DNA of 64,000 bases. It comes from Emergomyces orientalis. Lineage: Eukaryota > Ascomycota > Eurotiomycetes > Onygenales > Ajellomycetaceae. The stretch is from positions 124,001 through 188,000 of the forward strand of contig MOWL01000045.1 of the NCBI GenBank assembly GCA_002110485.1, given 5' to 3'. The notes beneath the pieces are model-generated. The model ran no database searches and was not told where the DNA came from. It was given only the letters and a program-made list of their open reading frames with translations. Shown here in pieces: positions 47,235-60,646 of this stretch. The first letter of the stretch is position 1. The number at the start of each line of letters is the position of its first letter. The translations under genes were made by a program, and so were the position numbers.

Positions 47235-49869
47235 ATGACGTTACAACCTGAGAATCAACTCCACCATCCCGGCACCTCAGCTTCACCAGCTGCTCTGGAG
47301 GCTGGTGATGCGCTAGGGGTCATGATGAAGGAGGTTAAGAATGATGTTGAATTTGCTCAATGGTATGGCTCCATCGGGAGTGACTTGCTGGAGGCTAGCT
47401 ATGAAGAATATCAGTACAGAAACCCGCTTTCCCTGCGTCCCTGTCTTGTGACGATGAAGGAGCTAATAATATTTTATCTTGAACAGATCATGTCTCGATG
47501 AACTACAAATGTCAAAATCGCATCTTGATTCTCTATTAGCCGATACTACATCTACCCTGGATCTCTTGTCTAGCCTCTCCGAATCCTTCAAATCTGTGGA
47601 GGCGCAAACTTCAGCCTTCCAGCAGCAATGTGAGGGGCTATTGTCGGCACAGATGCGCAGTTCGAAACTGGCGGAGGATATTCATGAGAATTTGAAGTTC
47701 TATGACTTTTTGGACCCTGTTTCACGGAGGCTTAATGCGCCGGGCGCAGGTAATTCCGTCAGGACAAAAGATTTCTCAGACATGTTGAAACGGCTTGACG
47801 AATGCTTAGATTATATGCAGGCTCATGTGAGTGTATGCCCTTTTTCTTCTTCTTTGGATGGTGATATTAATTCCAGAAGCCCGAACAAAAAGAATCGGAG
47901 ACATATAGGTCTCGCTACCGTCTTCTTTTGACCCGTGCCCTCACGTTAATTCGTGGTCATTTCGTGTCCACCCTGCGGGAGATATCTTCAGGGGTTACCA
48001 AAAGAATCGCAGATCGACAGCTTAACGACACAACTATGTCTGCCCTCCTTTATGCAAAGTTTCGTGTCGGTGCGACAGACTTGAAGGAAATCGGATTAGA
48101 AATACAAAAAAGAGCCGTACCACCAGTTGACCCCGAGCAAGGAGCTGAGGCTGAATATCAAAGCTTACTCAATGAGCTTCATACCAGCTTTTCAGCTACA
48201 AGAGGCAAATTGGTAATACCTGTACTGCGGAAGAGGCTGAACGATATTGCTCAGGCTCCGAGCACCTCAAAAGACCTTGTCGCTTTCGCCCGGGCTAGCA
48301 TCAGTTATATTCGCGGCATCTGCCTTGATGAGTTTGAGCTATGGGGACAGTGGTTTCATGGCCAGCAAGGGCTTTACGATTTCCTAGAGGCGGTTTGCGA
48401 ACCGCTCTACGACCATTTGAGACCGAGGATCATCCGTGAAACCAAACTTATCAAATTGTGCCAACTCTGTTCACTTCTGCAAACACGTTATCTTTTCGAC
48501 CCCGAGGATGACGGAGAGTTCGCTGACCCGACTCAGCTTGACTTTTCCGTCCTAATCCAACCTGCGCTCGAGGACGCGCAGACACGACTCGTCTTTCGTG
48601 CGCAAGCAATACTGAGAGACGAGATTGAGAAATATAAGCCGCACCCCGAGGATCTTGATTACCCTGCTCGTAATCGAAAAGTTTTATTACCGAAATCAGA
48701 GAATAACAAGTCCCGCTCAGCATCAAACAGAAAGGCATCCTTTGCTGAACCGACCACCCCAGTTCCAAAGACGCCAATGGTCGTTGACGAGGATATCGAT
48801 TCACCTCAAGAAAAAGATTCGCGGTGGGACTTTGATCCCAGAGCGGTTTTTGAAGGATGGTACCCCACTTTGAGGAAAGCGGTCTGGCTGCTCAGCCGCA
48901 TATATCGGCTCGTGAATGTAGGTTAAATGGTTAAATAAAACCCCTGCCCCTTTCTTATACCTCTCCGTGCTGACCAGATCATCCTAGTCAACCGTTTTCG
49001 ATGACCTAGCACACCAAATCGTCCACCAAACCACACTATCCCTCCACGCCGCAAGCACTAAAATATCCACCAAAGCCTCTCGTGCAGACGCCCAACTGTT
49101 CCTGATCAAACATCTCCTCCTACTCAAACAGCAAATCGTCGCATTTGACATCGAATTTGTCAGCCCTGACGTATCTTTCGACTTCTCCGGCGTAACTAAC
49201 ACGTTTTGGGAACTCCGAGAACGTGGTGGGCTCTTCAATCCACGAAATCTCATGCGGCTTGTTGGCGGCGGTCTACTTCCCCGTGTAGTAGAAAACATGC
49301 TCGACGCAAAAGTCGAACTAGACGGCAGATTGCGCACGGTAATCAACGACTTCACCAACTCCTTCTCGTCGAAAATGACCACATCTCTCGCCTCTCCCGC
49401 CAAATCTACAAATCGAAGTGAGTCGTACAGTAATGCCTTACGGTTTACTTGCAAAGCTATCGAGAAGGAAGTTCCCGATCTGCGACGAATTCTTGATGAA
49501 TATCTCGATGATACGAGGACGAAAGAAACGCTTGTTGGCGCAGTGCAAGACTCTGTGATTCATGCCTATGAGGATTTCTTCGATAGCTATACGTCGACGC
49601 TAGAAGGGGGGAAAAGGGGGGGGAATAACACTAAACTTTCACCAGTGGAAAGGAGTCGAAAGGCCCAGGAAGATGGTGTATGGGATGTCGATACGTTTGC
49701 GGGGTGGAGCGAGGCGGTTTTCCGGGTTGGTGTTGCTGGGCTGGAATCTTCGGATGGTGAGGCAGCTGAGCTGAGCGAAGAGGAGGAAGATGGTGATGCA
49801 AGGCGTGGCAGTGATGATATATCGTCGCCCAGCGAACGTCGGAATCCCAGCAGGAATGGGAGCTTATGA
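47235..49869 (+). CDS. cog3: Conserved oligomeric Golgi complex subunit 3 (Cog3/Sec34)
   Basis: Four exons: 47235-47413, 47487-47826, 47877-48917 and 48988-49869. They total 2442 nt (813 aa plus stop) with consistent phases. The N-terminal Sec34-like domain includes LDSLLADTTSTLDLLSSLSE, LLSAQMRSSKLAEDIHENLK, FYDFLDPVSRRLN and MLKRLDECLDYMQAH. Downstream are LLTRALTLIRGHF, LYAKFRVGATDLKEIG, SYIRGICLDEFELWGQWF and LKQQIVAFDIEFVSPDVSFD. Cog3 is in lobe A of the COG complex, which tethers retrograde vesicles at the Golgi and keeps glycosyltransferases in place. The C-terminal about 60 residues are acidic and Ser-rich. Introns are short (50-73 nt) with good GT-AG ends. The Tip20 gene, another CATCHR-type tether, lies 7.5 kb away. 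Confidence 0.94.
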
Positions 49870-50560
49870 TGACGGAGTATCCTTTATACAGTACCTACTT
49901 CGGTGGATTCATGAAGGACACGTCCACTTCACGTCTAGCATAGGGAGATGTGTGTACTATACCTCGTCATATCAATTTTCAGCAGCAACTTTAATTAATC
50001 ACGGAGAATAAATATATATATAGCGAATGAAAATTAAGCCTCTCAAAAATTACATATGGCCCCTAGCGTTAATAGATCTGACAATATGTGATTCCTAATC
50101 ATCTCTCCTGTGACGAAACGATAACAGATATGTATAACAGCAATAAAGTAAACCCGACCAAACTATAGAAATGACTCCTTTTCAACCAAAATAACACCGA
50201 TATCCAAGAGCTTTGGCTCATCATTACATACCGCGTATATAATTTTCGCTCAGTAGTTAACCTAACAACACACCATCATCCATATATCCTCCATTCGTAT
50301 AACCAAAAAGCAAAAACGAAAAACGGAAAGGGAAATGCCGGGACGGGTATGTCAAAAGTCTGAAAATAATACTAATAATAATGGTGGTAATGAAAATGAA
50401 ATAGATGAAGATGACAAAAACTAATAGAGAGACGATAACCGAAAACGATAAGACGCAAACAGAAAGTAAACATAGTCACACAAACAAGGAGATGGTGCAT
50501 AAATACAACAAGAATGAACAACAATAGCTTCCTTAATATATATGTATTGCGGCTAATTGT
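49870..50560. other. Convergent 3' region of Cog3 and the Bck1-like kinase
   Basis: AT-rich sequence with short A-rich repeats; both flanking genes end here. No coding region is supported. Confidence 0.5.
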
Positions 50561-53500
50561 CTAGAGAACATGTCGAATTTTCCCATGTAGCTCTGTGTCC
50601 AAAAAGTTGTAGTGCGGGTCAGCTTTGCAGAAAGGATGTTGAAAGAGTAGAGTGTCGGCAGTCGGGCGCTCGAAGGTGTCGCTAAAAACAAGAAGAAAGA
50701 AAATACCGTTATTAGTTTTCGTACGCGCTTAAAATGAGAATGGACTCGGGGGAAAGCAAATTTTACTAGCGGAAAGAAAAGTGGGAAAAGGAAACTCACA
50801 TAGTGAAGCAATCATACATGAAAGAAAGGGCTTCCAGTGTGATTGCCATAGACACATCGTCAGGAATTGGCGGGGCCTGGTTCAAGCTTCCAAGCTTGAA
50901 AATGGCTCCGATCGCCTCCTCTTTGCTCCATGGTCGCCGGCCCGCGAACATCTCCAGGACGACGCAGCCAAGGGACCAAATGTCGACTTTTGCACTATAG
51001 CCTTGACCCTGTGATTGTACAACCTCTGGCGCCATCCAGAATACCGAGCCCTGCATTGAATTAGTCACGTCATTTCCATAAATATTGTCTGTTTTCTTCG
51101 AGATACCGAAATCCGAAATTTTGCAGGTGCCGTCAAGGTCCAGGAGGATATTATCAGCTTTGAGGTCGCGGTGAAGAATGCCTTGGTTATGAAGGTATGC
51201 CAGGCCGCTCAAAACCTGGCGCGTGAGAGATTTGACGACGCTTTCTTCGAACTTGCCGTGCTTGCGAAGACAGCTCCCGATGGATCCACCAGGGATATAC
51301 TCGAGATAGATGGAAATCGACAATTCGCCGCGCTCGCATCCAAGATACTGTACAATATTGGGATGTTCGAGATGTTGCATGGTATCTATTTCTTGATCGA
51401 GTGCAGAAACCATCTCTTTCATCTTGTCTTTGTCATGGCCAGCAGCTTTTTGGCTCACTTCGACTTGTTTTACTGCCAAGATCTCTCCGTTATCTGCATT
51501 GATACCGAGATAGACCCTACCATAAGTTCCCTTGCCGATAAGTTGACCTCGTATGATTCGGAAAGTAGCTTGCCTCTGGGGTACTTTATTTTGCAACCCA
51601 GGGTTCTGTGGGAGCGGGATTGGATGTTCACTTAACCGGCTACCAGGTTTGACTTGCAGAATCTTCGCGCCAAACATCTTGGTACTCTTGCGGCGAAGAA
51701 GTGCACCTGATTTAGCATTGGAAGCAGGTACACTCTGGCTGCTGTGAATTTGGTGAGCGCCCTTTGCAACTTCACGGATCGATTTCATGCGGCCTAGTCC
51801 GCCACCTTGGGATCGAGTGATATTTCGTTGTGCAACGCCACTCATTGTGCCTTTTGCCTTCAGCGTGGATTCGTCGGAACCCAAGGTGTCTGTACTGTCT
51901 TGGGACATTATAGAATTAAGAGTGCCATGAGCAGCTCTGTTTCGCAAAGTCTGGCTGTCGGGATCTGAGCTAATGGTAGGTCCTGGGCCAGTTGGAGACA
52001 TTGGAGGAGATATCACGCTTCCTTCTACATACGGTTCATCCAGATCGACGTCTGGGAAGTAATCATCTAGATGTTCAATCATACCCTCAACCGGAGGTCT
52101 GCTTGCCCAAACATCATCCCGGACGAATGAATCACGACGATTGAACCTAGAGGCCTCTGGAGAATCCGACGAACCATTTTCATTGTTAAAAGATTCATTC
52201 TCCCCACTTTGCTCATTGTCTGTGCTGCGAGTCGACGGCGTATTTGATGCTTCTCCTGTACTCGGGGACTTGAAGCTCACAGACATCCCCTTGGCTCCCC
52301 GCGAACCAGTATTGACAGTGAGAGCAGGTTTCGCAGACCGACCTTGACTTTCACTGCCGTTGTTCGCCGGTGCTTTATTTGTCTTTGCCTGTGCTCCGCC
52401 TTTCGCCCCAGCTAACGGTATAGCAAACAGGCCTTCGTCTGAATCCTCATCCGAATCGTCTTCAGCTGCTGGTGCTTTCGCGAAAGACACTTCTGTCTCC
52501 TGGAAATCGAAGTCAGGACCAATCGACTTTCGTTTTTGTGCCGAAGGTGTATTGGCATTTACAGACGATGGGCTAACGGAAGTAGAACGACCAGGTTCTG
52601 TGGCAGGTAAAGATGGTTTCGTGCCCTCAGGAGTGACCGGAGGTCTGGCACGTCCATCCTCCTCATAATGAGGCACTTTAAAAACAGTATTGCCCTTCCC
52701 ACGGGTGAAAAAGGGCACTTTGGGGGAGGAACATGGACTGCTTCGGCGTCCATCACCACCACTGAAATCGACGGACTGCATTGCACGACCCTTTACGGAA
52801 ACAGGCTCGGATGCAGATAGTGGGGAACGAGCAGATGCCGCAGTTTGACCGTGGAACGGCTTCCCAATAGCACTAGAAACCTTTCCGATTCCGGCCAACG
52901 CTGCCCCAAGGCCATCGCTCAGCCCAGGGGAGGCAGTATTGGGAGTCGGTGTCCTTGGTTTGTCTCCGCGTTCTTCAGAGATTTGTTCAGTAGAACTGCG
53001 CTTAGGGCGCTCGGCGTTATCATGGCCCCTAAGCGGTCGGTCTCCTGGGTGTCTGCTCAAAGAGTTTACTTTAGAGAGTGTGCTCGACTCTGACGGCGCC
53101 GATGGGGGTTTTCGTAATGGAACTAGGTTATCTGTTTTCTTATCTTCATATGGAGAAAGTCGTGGGGAATCGAAATCTATTACGCCGTCCCTTCTTATAG
53201 ACACCTTAGGCGACTCCTTCTGTTGCTGATGTTCCTGTCTTGATTGTAGATAAGCCTTCTGCTTTCGCTCAGCTTCCCGTCGGTACTCTTCGTGTGCTGC
53301 TATTATTGACGCTTCTCTACCGTCCAGATCTGTTTCGCTAGCATGTCCATTATCACCAAAAAAAGGCCGAGATTGAGATTGGGGTTGGTCATAAAGGAAG
53401 GATTTGCTGGTATTAAGTTTCATCCCCGTTTGGGATCGATGAGAGGGGGACGCAGCTCGCATGTAGTTCCGGGCTTCATCGTCCGCCATATCCCTGGATA

Positions 53501-55661
53501 CCCGAGTTCGATCCGCCAAGGAAAGACCCAAACCAGTTGCTTGCGCCACTGGTGCAACTGTCGCAGATGGACTCGTGAGATGGACGAAAAATTTCAAAGT
53601 ACCCTGGGGGTCTGATTTTGTTCGGCGATTCACGACCAGCATTGTATCACTCAGAGGCTCCTCATGGGTGATTTGGCCAGGTTCCGTAAGATAGATCAAA
53701 GCACATCCCGGGTCCTGGATACCTAGGCTATTACATATAGTAGCTCGCAATGTGTCTGCAGCGTCCACATCGGTCAGATCTATCAATCGGTAATTCCATC
53801 CATCAGGGGTGGCCAGGGCGAAACGTCGAGGGGCAATGGTGTTTGTGGCTTTCCTGGTTCGTGATTGGACCTTGTCGTAATCAGAAATGGAAGAAGACGG
53901 CCGCTCACCCAGGGACATATCACTGCCATTGAACCCGGGTTTCATAAAAACCGAAGTTGGAGGGGGATGGCGTGTGCCCACTGGACTCGTAGGAGATTCG
54001 GCATTGATCTCCTCCGGGGAGGGGTGCATTGAATCGGGGCCTTTCTTCCATTTCAGCTTATGGAAAAATCCTTTGCCGTGCTCTTTAGGGAATGATTCAC
54101 CTAGCCCTTGGCGTACGCCTTGTTCCTGCGGCGATGGACCTTGTCCGTTTTTCTTGGGATCGTGCTGCCTACCGGCTCCTTGGCCTCCAAAGAAGCCTTG
54201 GGATGAGAAACCTCGGCTCATCGTGGAATCCGAACTATGGCGCTTATCAGATCTCCCGTTCGCTTCTCCGGAATAGGGGGTATGTTCTTGGTGTGCCATC
54301 GTGACGAAATGACGTGCAGGGCTGCCGCTTTGGGGGTTATCTTCTGAAGCTAGTGGAACGCCATTGTCGCTTGACGCAGAGGGGCTATGCCCCCGCCGCC
54401 CATCCAGCATACCAAACACGCTTCGAGAAAAGTCTGAGCGGGAATCCTGAACTGGGAATTCAATGCGTTGGGCAGAATATTGTTTTTGAGCCGAATTAGG
54501 TGTTGCTCTGCTGGCATATTGTTGACCAGGACTACTTTCAGTGGTTCCAGAACTGAAGTTCGGGTACGAATCCCGCCCTAAATTAGGTGAATTTTCCAAT
54601 CCATCGTCCGTGGACGCACTTGGTAGCATTTGGCTCTCGTAGTATCTGGTTCCAAGGCTCGCAGTTTCCGAACTTCCTTGATCAGCAATTCTCCTAATTA
54701 AATTGCGCATTCGCTTTCCTTCCTCTCGCTCCCTTGCCTTGTCCCATCCGGTACCGCTCTTTATGCATTCCTTGGTAAGTTGAGGATATACCACTTTGTG
54801 CATCTTACTTAGGTCCCTTCTGCCATTTGCACGACTACCTAGCTCCACGAAACTAGCACCATACAGCTCTAAAACCCGAAAGGTCTCCTGCCAATCATTG
54901 GAGAATCCATTTTGTGCAAGCCACGATAATACACGATCAAGGGGCCACCGCTCATCGGCTTCCTGAGCCGTCATACCACCGACCGAGTATTCGTTTGCCT
55001 GAGCGGAATTGTGGCGTTGTGGATTGTGTAAAGTGGCGGTTGGTGGTCCTGGAGAAAGCGGGTCTTGGTGGTCACGAAAAGGAAGGCTTAATTGATGTGA
55101 CCGATTGCCTGTATTACCCTGTAGAATTCCGTCATTATACGTGGGATTAGAAACGCGCCTTAAATTTTCCGTTTCACCAGAATACCCGTATTGCTCAGGA
55201 CGTCCATATGTTTCCTGTGGATCATGTGTGAAGAGGGGAGGAATCCCAACTCCGGGGCCAAAAGATTCACCCCCTGGAATATAGGTTGCGGATGTGAGAG
55301 GGTGTGTCTCATTACCCATTGATCGAGAAGGTATGGATAAAGGGGCGGGTTGATGACGAGAACGCGTAGCACTATACGCTAAATGGGGGTTTTGAGCTTG
55401 GTTGGAAGAAAGTAGAGGGGGGGGTGGTGGGGGAAACTGTTGCGCCATTGCTGGATGCCTTCCCCATCCCTGTTGCCATCCCGGCTGGGCTGTATATGTT
55501 GAACTTGGTGGAGGGCCCGGCGGAGGTGGAGGGACAAGGCCATGACCTGAATGGGGCATACGAGGGGGAGGCGGAGGGAATGGCATCATATGTGCTGGTG
55601 CACCAGATTGTGAGATGTGAGGCGGCGGCGCCGGTATATACTGTTGCCGTTGACTATCCAT
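50561..55661 (-). CDS. bck1: Bck1-type MAP kinase kinase kinase of the cell-wall-integrity pathway
   Basis: Two exons: 55661-50800 and 50681-50561, total 4983 nt (1660 aa plus stop). The second exon supplies the end of the kinase domain (DTFERPTADTLLFQHPFC) and the tail FLDTELHGKIRHVL. The N-terminus is Pro/Gln-rich. A SAM-like segment sits at about residues 234-277 (WPLDRVLSWLAQNGFSNDWQ). A Ras-association-like segment is at about 610-690 (FALATPDGWNYRLIDLTDVD). Long disordered Ser/Pro-rich linkers follow. The Ser/Thr kinase domain starts at about 1367 with GKGTYGRVYLG, has AVKQVEV, HRDLKADNILL (about 1495) and DFGISKK (about 1515), and GSVFWMAPEVV. Bck1 acts below Pkc1 and above Mkk1/2 and Slt2/MpkA. 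All kinase residues look intact. Confidence 0.95.
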
Positions 55662-58600
55662 GATGCCAGCTCCAATTCCTTTTTGGGCTTAATTAATAAT
55701 ATGCCAATCAATCCGCTCCCAGAGCTCCCTTGAGAGTCGCACTGGGTTATGTCACGATGGAGTCATGATTGACAACCACAAGAAATGCGTTTGGTAAATT
55801 CCATGCGTTAAATAATTCGAAGGATCCGGTGTATTATTTAAGATGAGGTAACCAATATGTTACAGACTTTCCCTGGCAAAAAAGGCGGACAGTTATTGGA
55901 GGCGGCACGCATGCCCGCAGGCTGGATGGAAAAGATGCGAGCGAATTTTTCCTGGTCTGGAGCCCCTCGGGTTGCAAATAATATCACTTAAAACGGCTAT
56001 GGAATGCCGCCGGTACAAATCAGACTAGAACAATTTCTCTTAACGCAAAGGTGAAAAAACTGGGAGGGGTATTAAATGGCTCGGGGAAGGGTTTGAGCGA
56101 ATGTGAAGATGCGGGAGGGGCAATATATGGAGCTGCTAAATAACTACATAAACGTTAGCAAAACATTGAAAACAATTCAGCAGTATACAGCCAACAGATT
56201 AGCAATCGCGAGAAACTCAAAATGCACACACCTTTCCTCAAAAGCGAAGCCCAAAATTGAAACAGCGGGGATGCGACGATGGAAATGATGAATTCAGGAG
56301 TCGAAAGGATGAACTGCGGCAAAACGGATTCTGGATGCGGCACCGAACAGGGCAAGAAGAACCAAAACCAGGCCAGCCCTATGCCCACATCAAGGGGTTA
56401 GTTTTCCTGATATGCTGGATGGAATGTGGACATCTCAGCCCAGGTGGTTGTCTCAGGCGCCAGCTTCGAAGGTTGCTCTGCCCCAAATGCGGCTCCCACC
56501 AAACCACGTGATGCCAACAACCAATGTAACAGCCACGCCTTATAGACTTCCAGTTCTCCGCCCAGTAGGTCGTAATGAGCGCCCCCAGCCAGCCAGAGCA
56601 ATAAACCAACAAACCAACAAAGCCACGATAAACTTGGAACCGCCTGCTTGACAACGGCCAGTGGTTGCGATCTCGATTCCCATCACTCGCACAGGGCTTG
56701 ATTCTTCTAGCGCCATACCATGCGCGAGCCCGCTGATCGAAAATCGCTCACCGATCCTCTTGGCTCTTGGTCCTAAAACGATGATCTCCCGATTAACTTT
56801 CATATCTTTGCTTATGTAGCTTGAAAATAATAAAATGCGCCATTATTATTATCTATTTTTTTGGTCTCGGGGAGCTGGAATAATTGACTGGAATTTTTTC
56901 GCACTGAAAATGGCTTCTTATGGCTAATGACGCTACGAAGTTCTTGGAGCTCCTGCCAACCACGGGCGTAACCTGACCCAGGACCTCTCTAATCGGTCCC
57001 AGCAGATGGTCAAACTTTCCAGTTCTTTCTTTGAGATCCAGACAGGTATGCTCACTTTCAGTATTGCATTCATATCTCTTCAGTGCGGTAGTTGTTGCCT
57101 GGTTTCTTTATTGCGTCATTCATAGTAATTTGTCAACCGCTGAATCTCCAGGGGAATATGAAAAATATCGCTGATAGTCGAAATTTTAGAGTTGAAGCTG
57201 CATGCCTTTATACCATATAATGCCTCAACATGGTCATCGCATAGTTGAGAAAGACACATAGCTGAACCGTGTCAACCCCAGCATCATGAACACCTTGAGT
57301 ACCCCGCCATAGAAGTAACGCCGTTTGGTCTATCTCGTTTCTATCCAGGTGCCTTGATTCTGAGATCACCCTAAGTATTCTAGCACATTCCTGATGTGAA
57401 CAAACAAAACGTGAAACCATCAGTCCAAACAACCAAGAAACTCGTTCATTCTCTTACATCTGGGTGGCGATGCAGGTGTTTGTCAAGCTTGCTCTGCCAG
57501 AAATCTAGGTTTCTCTGTAATCTTCAAAATCGCCCAGGTATTTAAGCGGAATGAAATGAGACCTGATACAGGCAGTTTAACTCCCGCACCCTTACGAGTT
57601 TAATCGAAATGGCGGAACATGGCCCATGAGAGCGGACAGGGAAGTAAACGAACATTCCCCCCGGGGAATCCTCCATCTTGTACGGATAATGTAAAGGAAA
57701 CCGCTTGATCACGTATACAACACCGCAGTTCGTCGACTGCCTGTGGTAGGAACGCAGCAGTCTTTCATTTGGCTCCGTGGCTGATGATTCAAGGTTGGCG
57801 CGAATGGCTGCACGATGGGTAGTGCCCTACTTGATGGATGCTGTTCCTGTCAAAAATCAGCAGCGCGGGGTTTCCAAAGTGGAATCTTATGGGCTGATGG
57901 TGGCTAACATAAGTCTTTCATCACTCGGCGTCGCCATCTGCGTTGCCCTGGCTCTGAAGTACGGTTGCGATCATGGCTAGTTTCTGAGCCCCTCTGGATA
58001 TGGTTACAGAGGGTCAGGACGGTTTGAGGCTCTTCTAGGAGACAGGGTTACATCTGACAAAATGACAAGCGGGAGGGCTGGACGTGTCGAGGAAAAGTAA
58101 AAGCTATGAAGTTATAAAATGCTGTGGATCACTGCCAACACGGGGTATCCAGCTTCTGAACGTGTTTGGAATTTGGGAAAGAGCGAGTTTAAAGGTTTCG
58201 AACAAAACACACAGAGAGAAAAAAATGTAAGGGGAAGAGAGAGAGATAACATATTGCAATTTCCATGATGTCTATCAGGCTCTCTGCACAGTATATGCTG
58301 GAAGGTTACGTATTTCGTGCGTGGCTGAAATTTATATAGAAGCTGATGATAATTTGAAGTTTCGACGACAGGCGATTCTGTCAAAACGGGATACCTTAAC
58401 TACCTACTACGAGAATACCTAGCCCCGTGTAATACATATTAAAGCTGACGATATTAAGCGTTCAGCCCTCAGCAGTATGTATGTACTGTACAATAATAGG
58501 CACGTTAAAAAACTCTCACGGGCTGGAAGTTAATGGAGCAATAAGGGGCTATCCCGGTGAGAGAACCACTGGCAATAAGCGCCAGAAAGGGATGTGGCCT

Positions 58601-60033
58601 CGAAGGGCCAACCACTTCCGCTTTGAGTTTTTAAATTTTATATATTCAATTCCCTTTCCAACTGAAATCGGTTTGGACAGGACGGGAAAGGAATACGGTC
58701 GTCTTGTCTCAGGGCTTTTGATCCCAATTGAGACCAGATCGCAATTCCATTTGCTGCAAGTGGCTGGATCTGCACCACAATCCATTATCCCATGGGTTGC
58801 ATAGCCATTTTGTATGAGCGATTTAAAGAAAAGGAAGAGGTTAAAAAATAAAAATAAAAATAAAAAATTTTAATTAATCAAAAAAGAAGACACATGCTAT
58901 CACCCTGCATTGCAGATGTAGCTGTCTGGTAACGTTTGCTAGGGCAGGGCAGGGCAAGGCGATATATCTTCGTCTGTATACCACCTATCTAGGCACATTC
59001 GTAGGTTTGTGTAGGACGGATCAGGAGGATAAAATTTCAATTTCTTCCGAAGAGGGGTATTTTTGCCATATGATGATCAATTCAGTGATCTCATATAATG
59101 CCTACGGCCGAAGTTTGTGATCGATTCAAATTTTTCCTTATTTCATTTTTTTTTAAATCTTTTTAAATTTTTCCCATTGATCACCCCAGTTTCCCCGTCA
59201 ATCGCTTGTGAGTGGGATGGGTTTGGGACCATTTGCCAAGGCTTTGTTTGTTTGGGATCATCGTTATCGTATCCAAACTCGAAACTGCCCAACGTCGCAT
59301 ATCATGTATTGAGAAATGGGGGAACAGCAATTCCATTACTTTATCTCTCCAGGTAACCCTGATGTTTTCATAACCCTTGGAAAGGGTAGTAAGTTCTACT
59401 GCGAGCTCCGTAATAATCGTGGCCCCCCAAGAACAAGGCATTCCGGAGTAAACGATTGTTAATTCCGAGGAGGGTTCGTGGAGGTATGGGCCAGTCCGAT
59501 GTCGGGGGGGGAATGAGAACGGGGGAATAAATATCCCCAGCTGGCAGGGTAGGGAAACCAAGCACAGTGTCCATGAGCAAAATACATACGCCATAAGTTG
59601 GGGCTAGAAGAAAGTCTCATAGCTTATCCATTGACCAATCTTACGCCATATTTGATTGTCTCCAAGTTGACATGGGGAATGGTGTCCCTTCCCTAGTTAG
59701 ATATCATCTTTACGCGAGATGAGCAAAAAAGGACCAAGTAAAAACGAATAAAACGAACAAGGGAGGCATAGGCGTGGGGACCTTTTCCTGAGGATAGAAC
59801 GGTATCATTGGGGCATAGAAGGATCACCGACGACAGGACCATCCATCCATTCCATAAAGTGAAAAAAAGTAATACAAATGATGTTGATGAGGATGAATGA
59901 TGTCAATGCAATACCGTATACACAAACTTATGCAAAGTACCACTGCGCCACACTGCTAGCTTGCAGCTTTGCATGAAGAAAACCACATGGTTCCAAGTTT
60001 GTGGCTTCCCCCTAAAGACTGGTATCTGGTATC

Positions 60034-60057
60034 TACCTACTCCGTACGGAGTAGGTA
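60034..60057. repeat. Perfect 24-bp palindrome
   Basis: TACCTACTCCGT followed directly by its reverse complement ACGGAGTAGGTA. It is flanked by the weaker inverted pair GGTATC (upstream) and GATACC (downstream). Half-sites resembling TACGGAGTA occur elsewhere in the window near 8181, 10379 and 39937. Confidence 0.85.
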
Positions 60058-60585
60058 CCCAAGATACCGGAAGGGGATCATTAATAATAATTATGATTAT
60101 TATTTATTTGGGCTCTTGGATCTTAGGGCATTCGCCGCACCCATGGGGCAGCGAGTTCATGCTCCCTTCCCCGCTCCGTTAGATATCTGGTGTGGAGGTT
60201 AAATCATGAATGTCAGGTGTGACCAGAGTTACTGCGAGCTACGACTGTGACATGCGCCCTGCGTTGGACATGAAAAATTTTAGTTCCATACAACATTAAT
60301 TTGAGCCTTTGCGGGTGTTCTTCTGGGTTATTGGATGCATAGGCTAAAGTGATGCATTGTCCTATACTTCCGTACAGTATCTCGAGCTCGTGGGATTTGA
60401 AACGATGTGACGACCGAGATAGCACTGCGATATAAGAGAGAGGGCGGTAGTAGCCGGTGTAGGGTGCTCGTATGTGTTGTACCTCGAGGAGACAGCTGCT
60501 AGGGGGAAAGGCCAGAAACTAATAAATGGCCAAAGGGAGATGAGGGCGAAAGACAAAGACTTGCCGCCACCACCTGGGGCATTTG

Positions 60586-60646
60586 CTTGGCTAGACTTGG
60601 CTGTCGGGGCATACTTGGCTCGCTTGGCTTTCTTGGCTTTCTTGGC
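60586..60646. promoter_or_regulatory. Cluster of six putative PacC sites (CTTGGC = GCCAAG on minus strand)
   Basis: CTTGGC occurs at 60586, 60596, 60614, 60623, 60632 and 60641. The last four are spaced exactly 9 bp apart in a CTTGGCTTT tandem repeat. PacC binds 5'-GCCARG-3', and every copy fits on the minus strand. Further single copies lie nearer the gene: GCCAAG at 61021 and 61175, CTTGGC at 61229 and 62125. The cluster is about 1.5 kb upstream of the pacC start codon, so autoregulation is the natural hypothesis. No binding data can be claimed. Confidence 0.55.
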
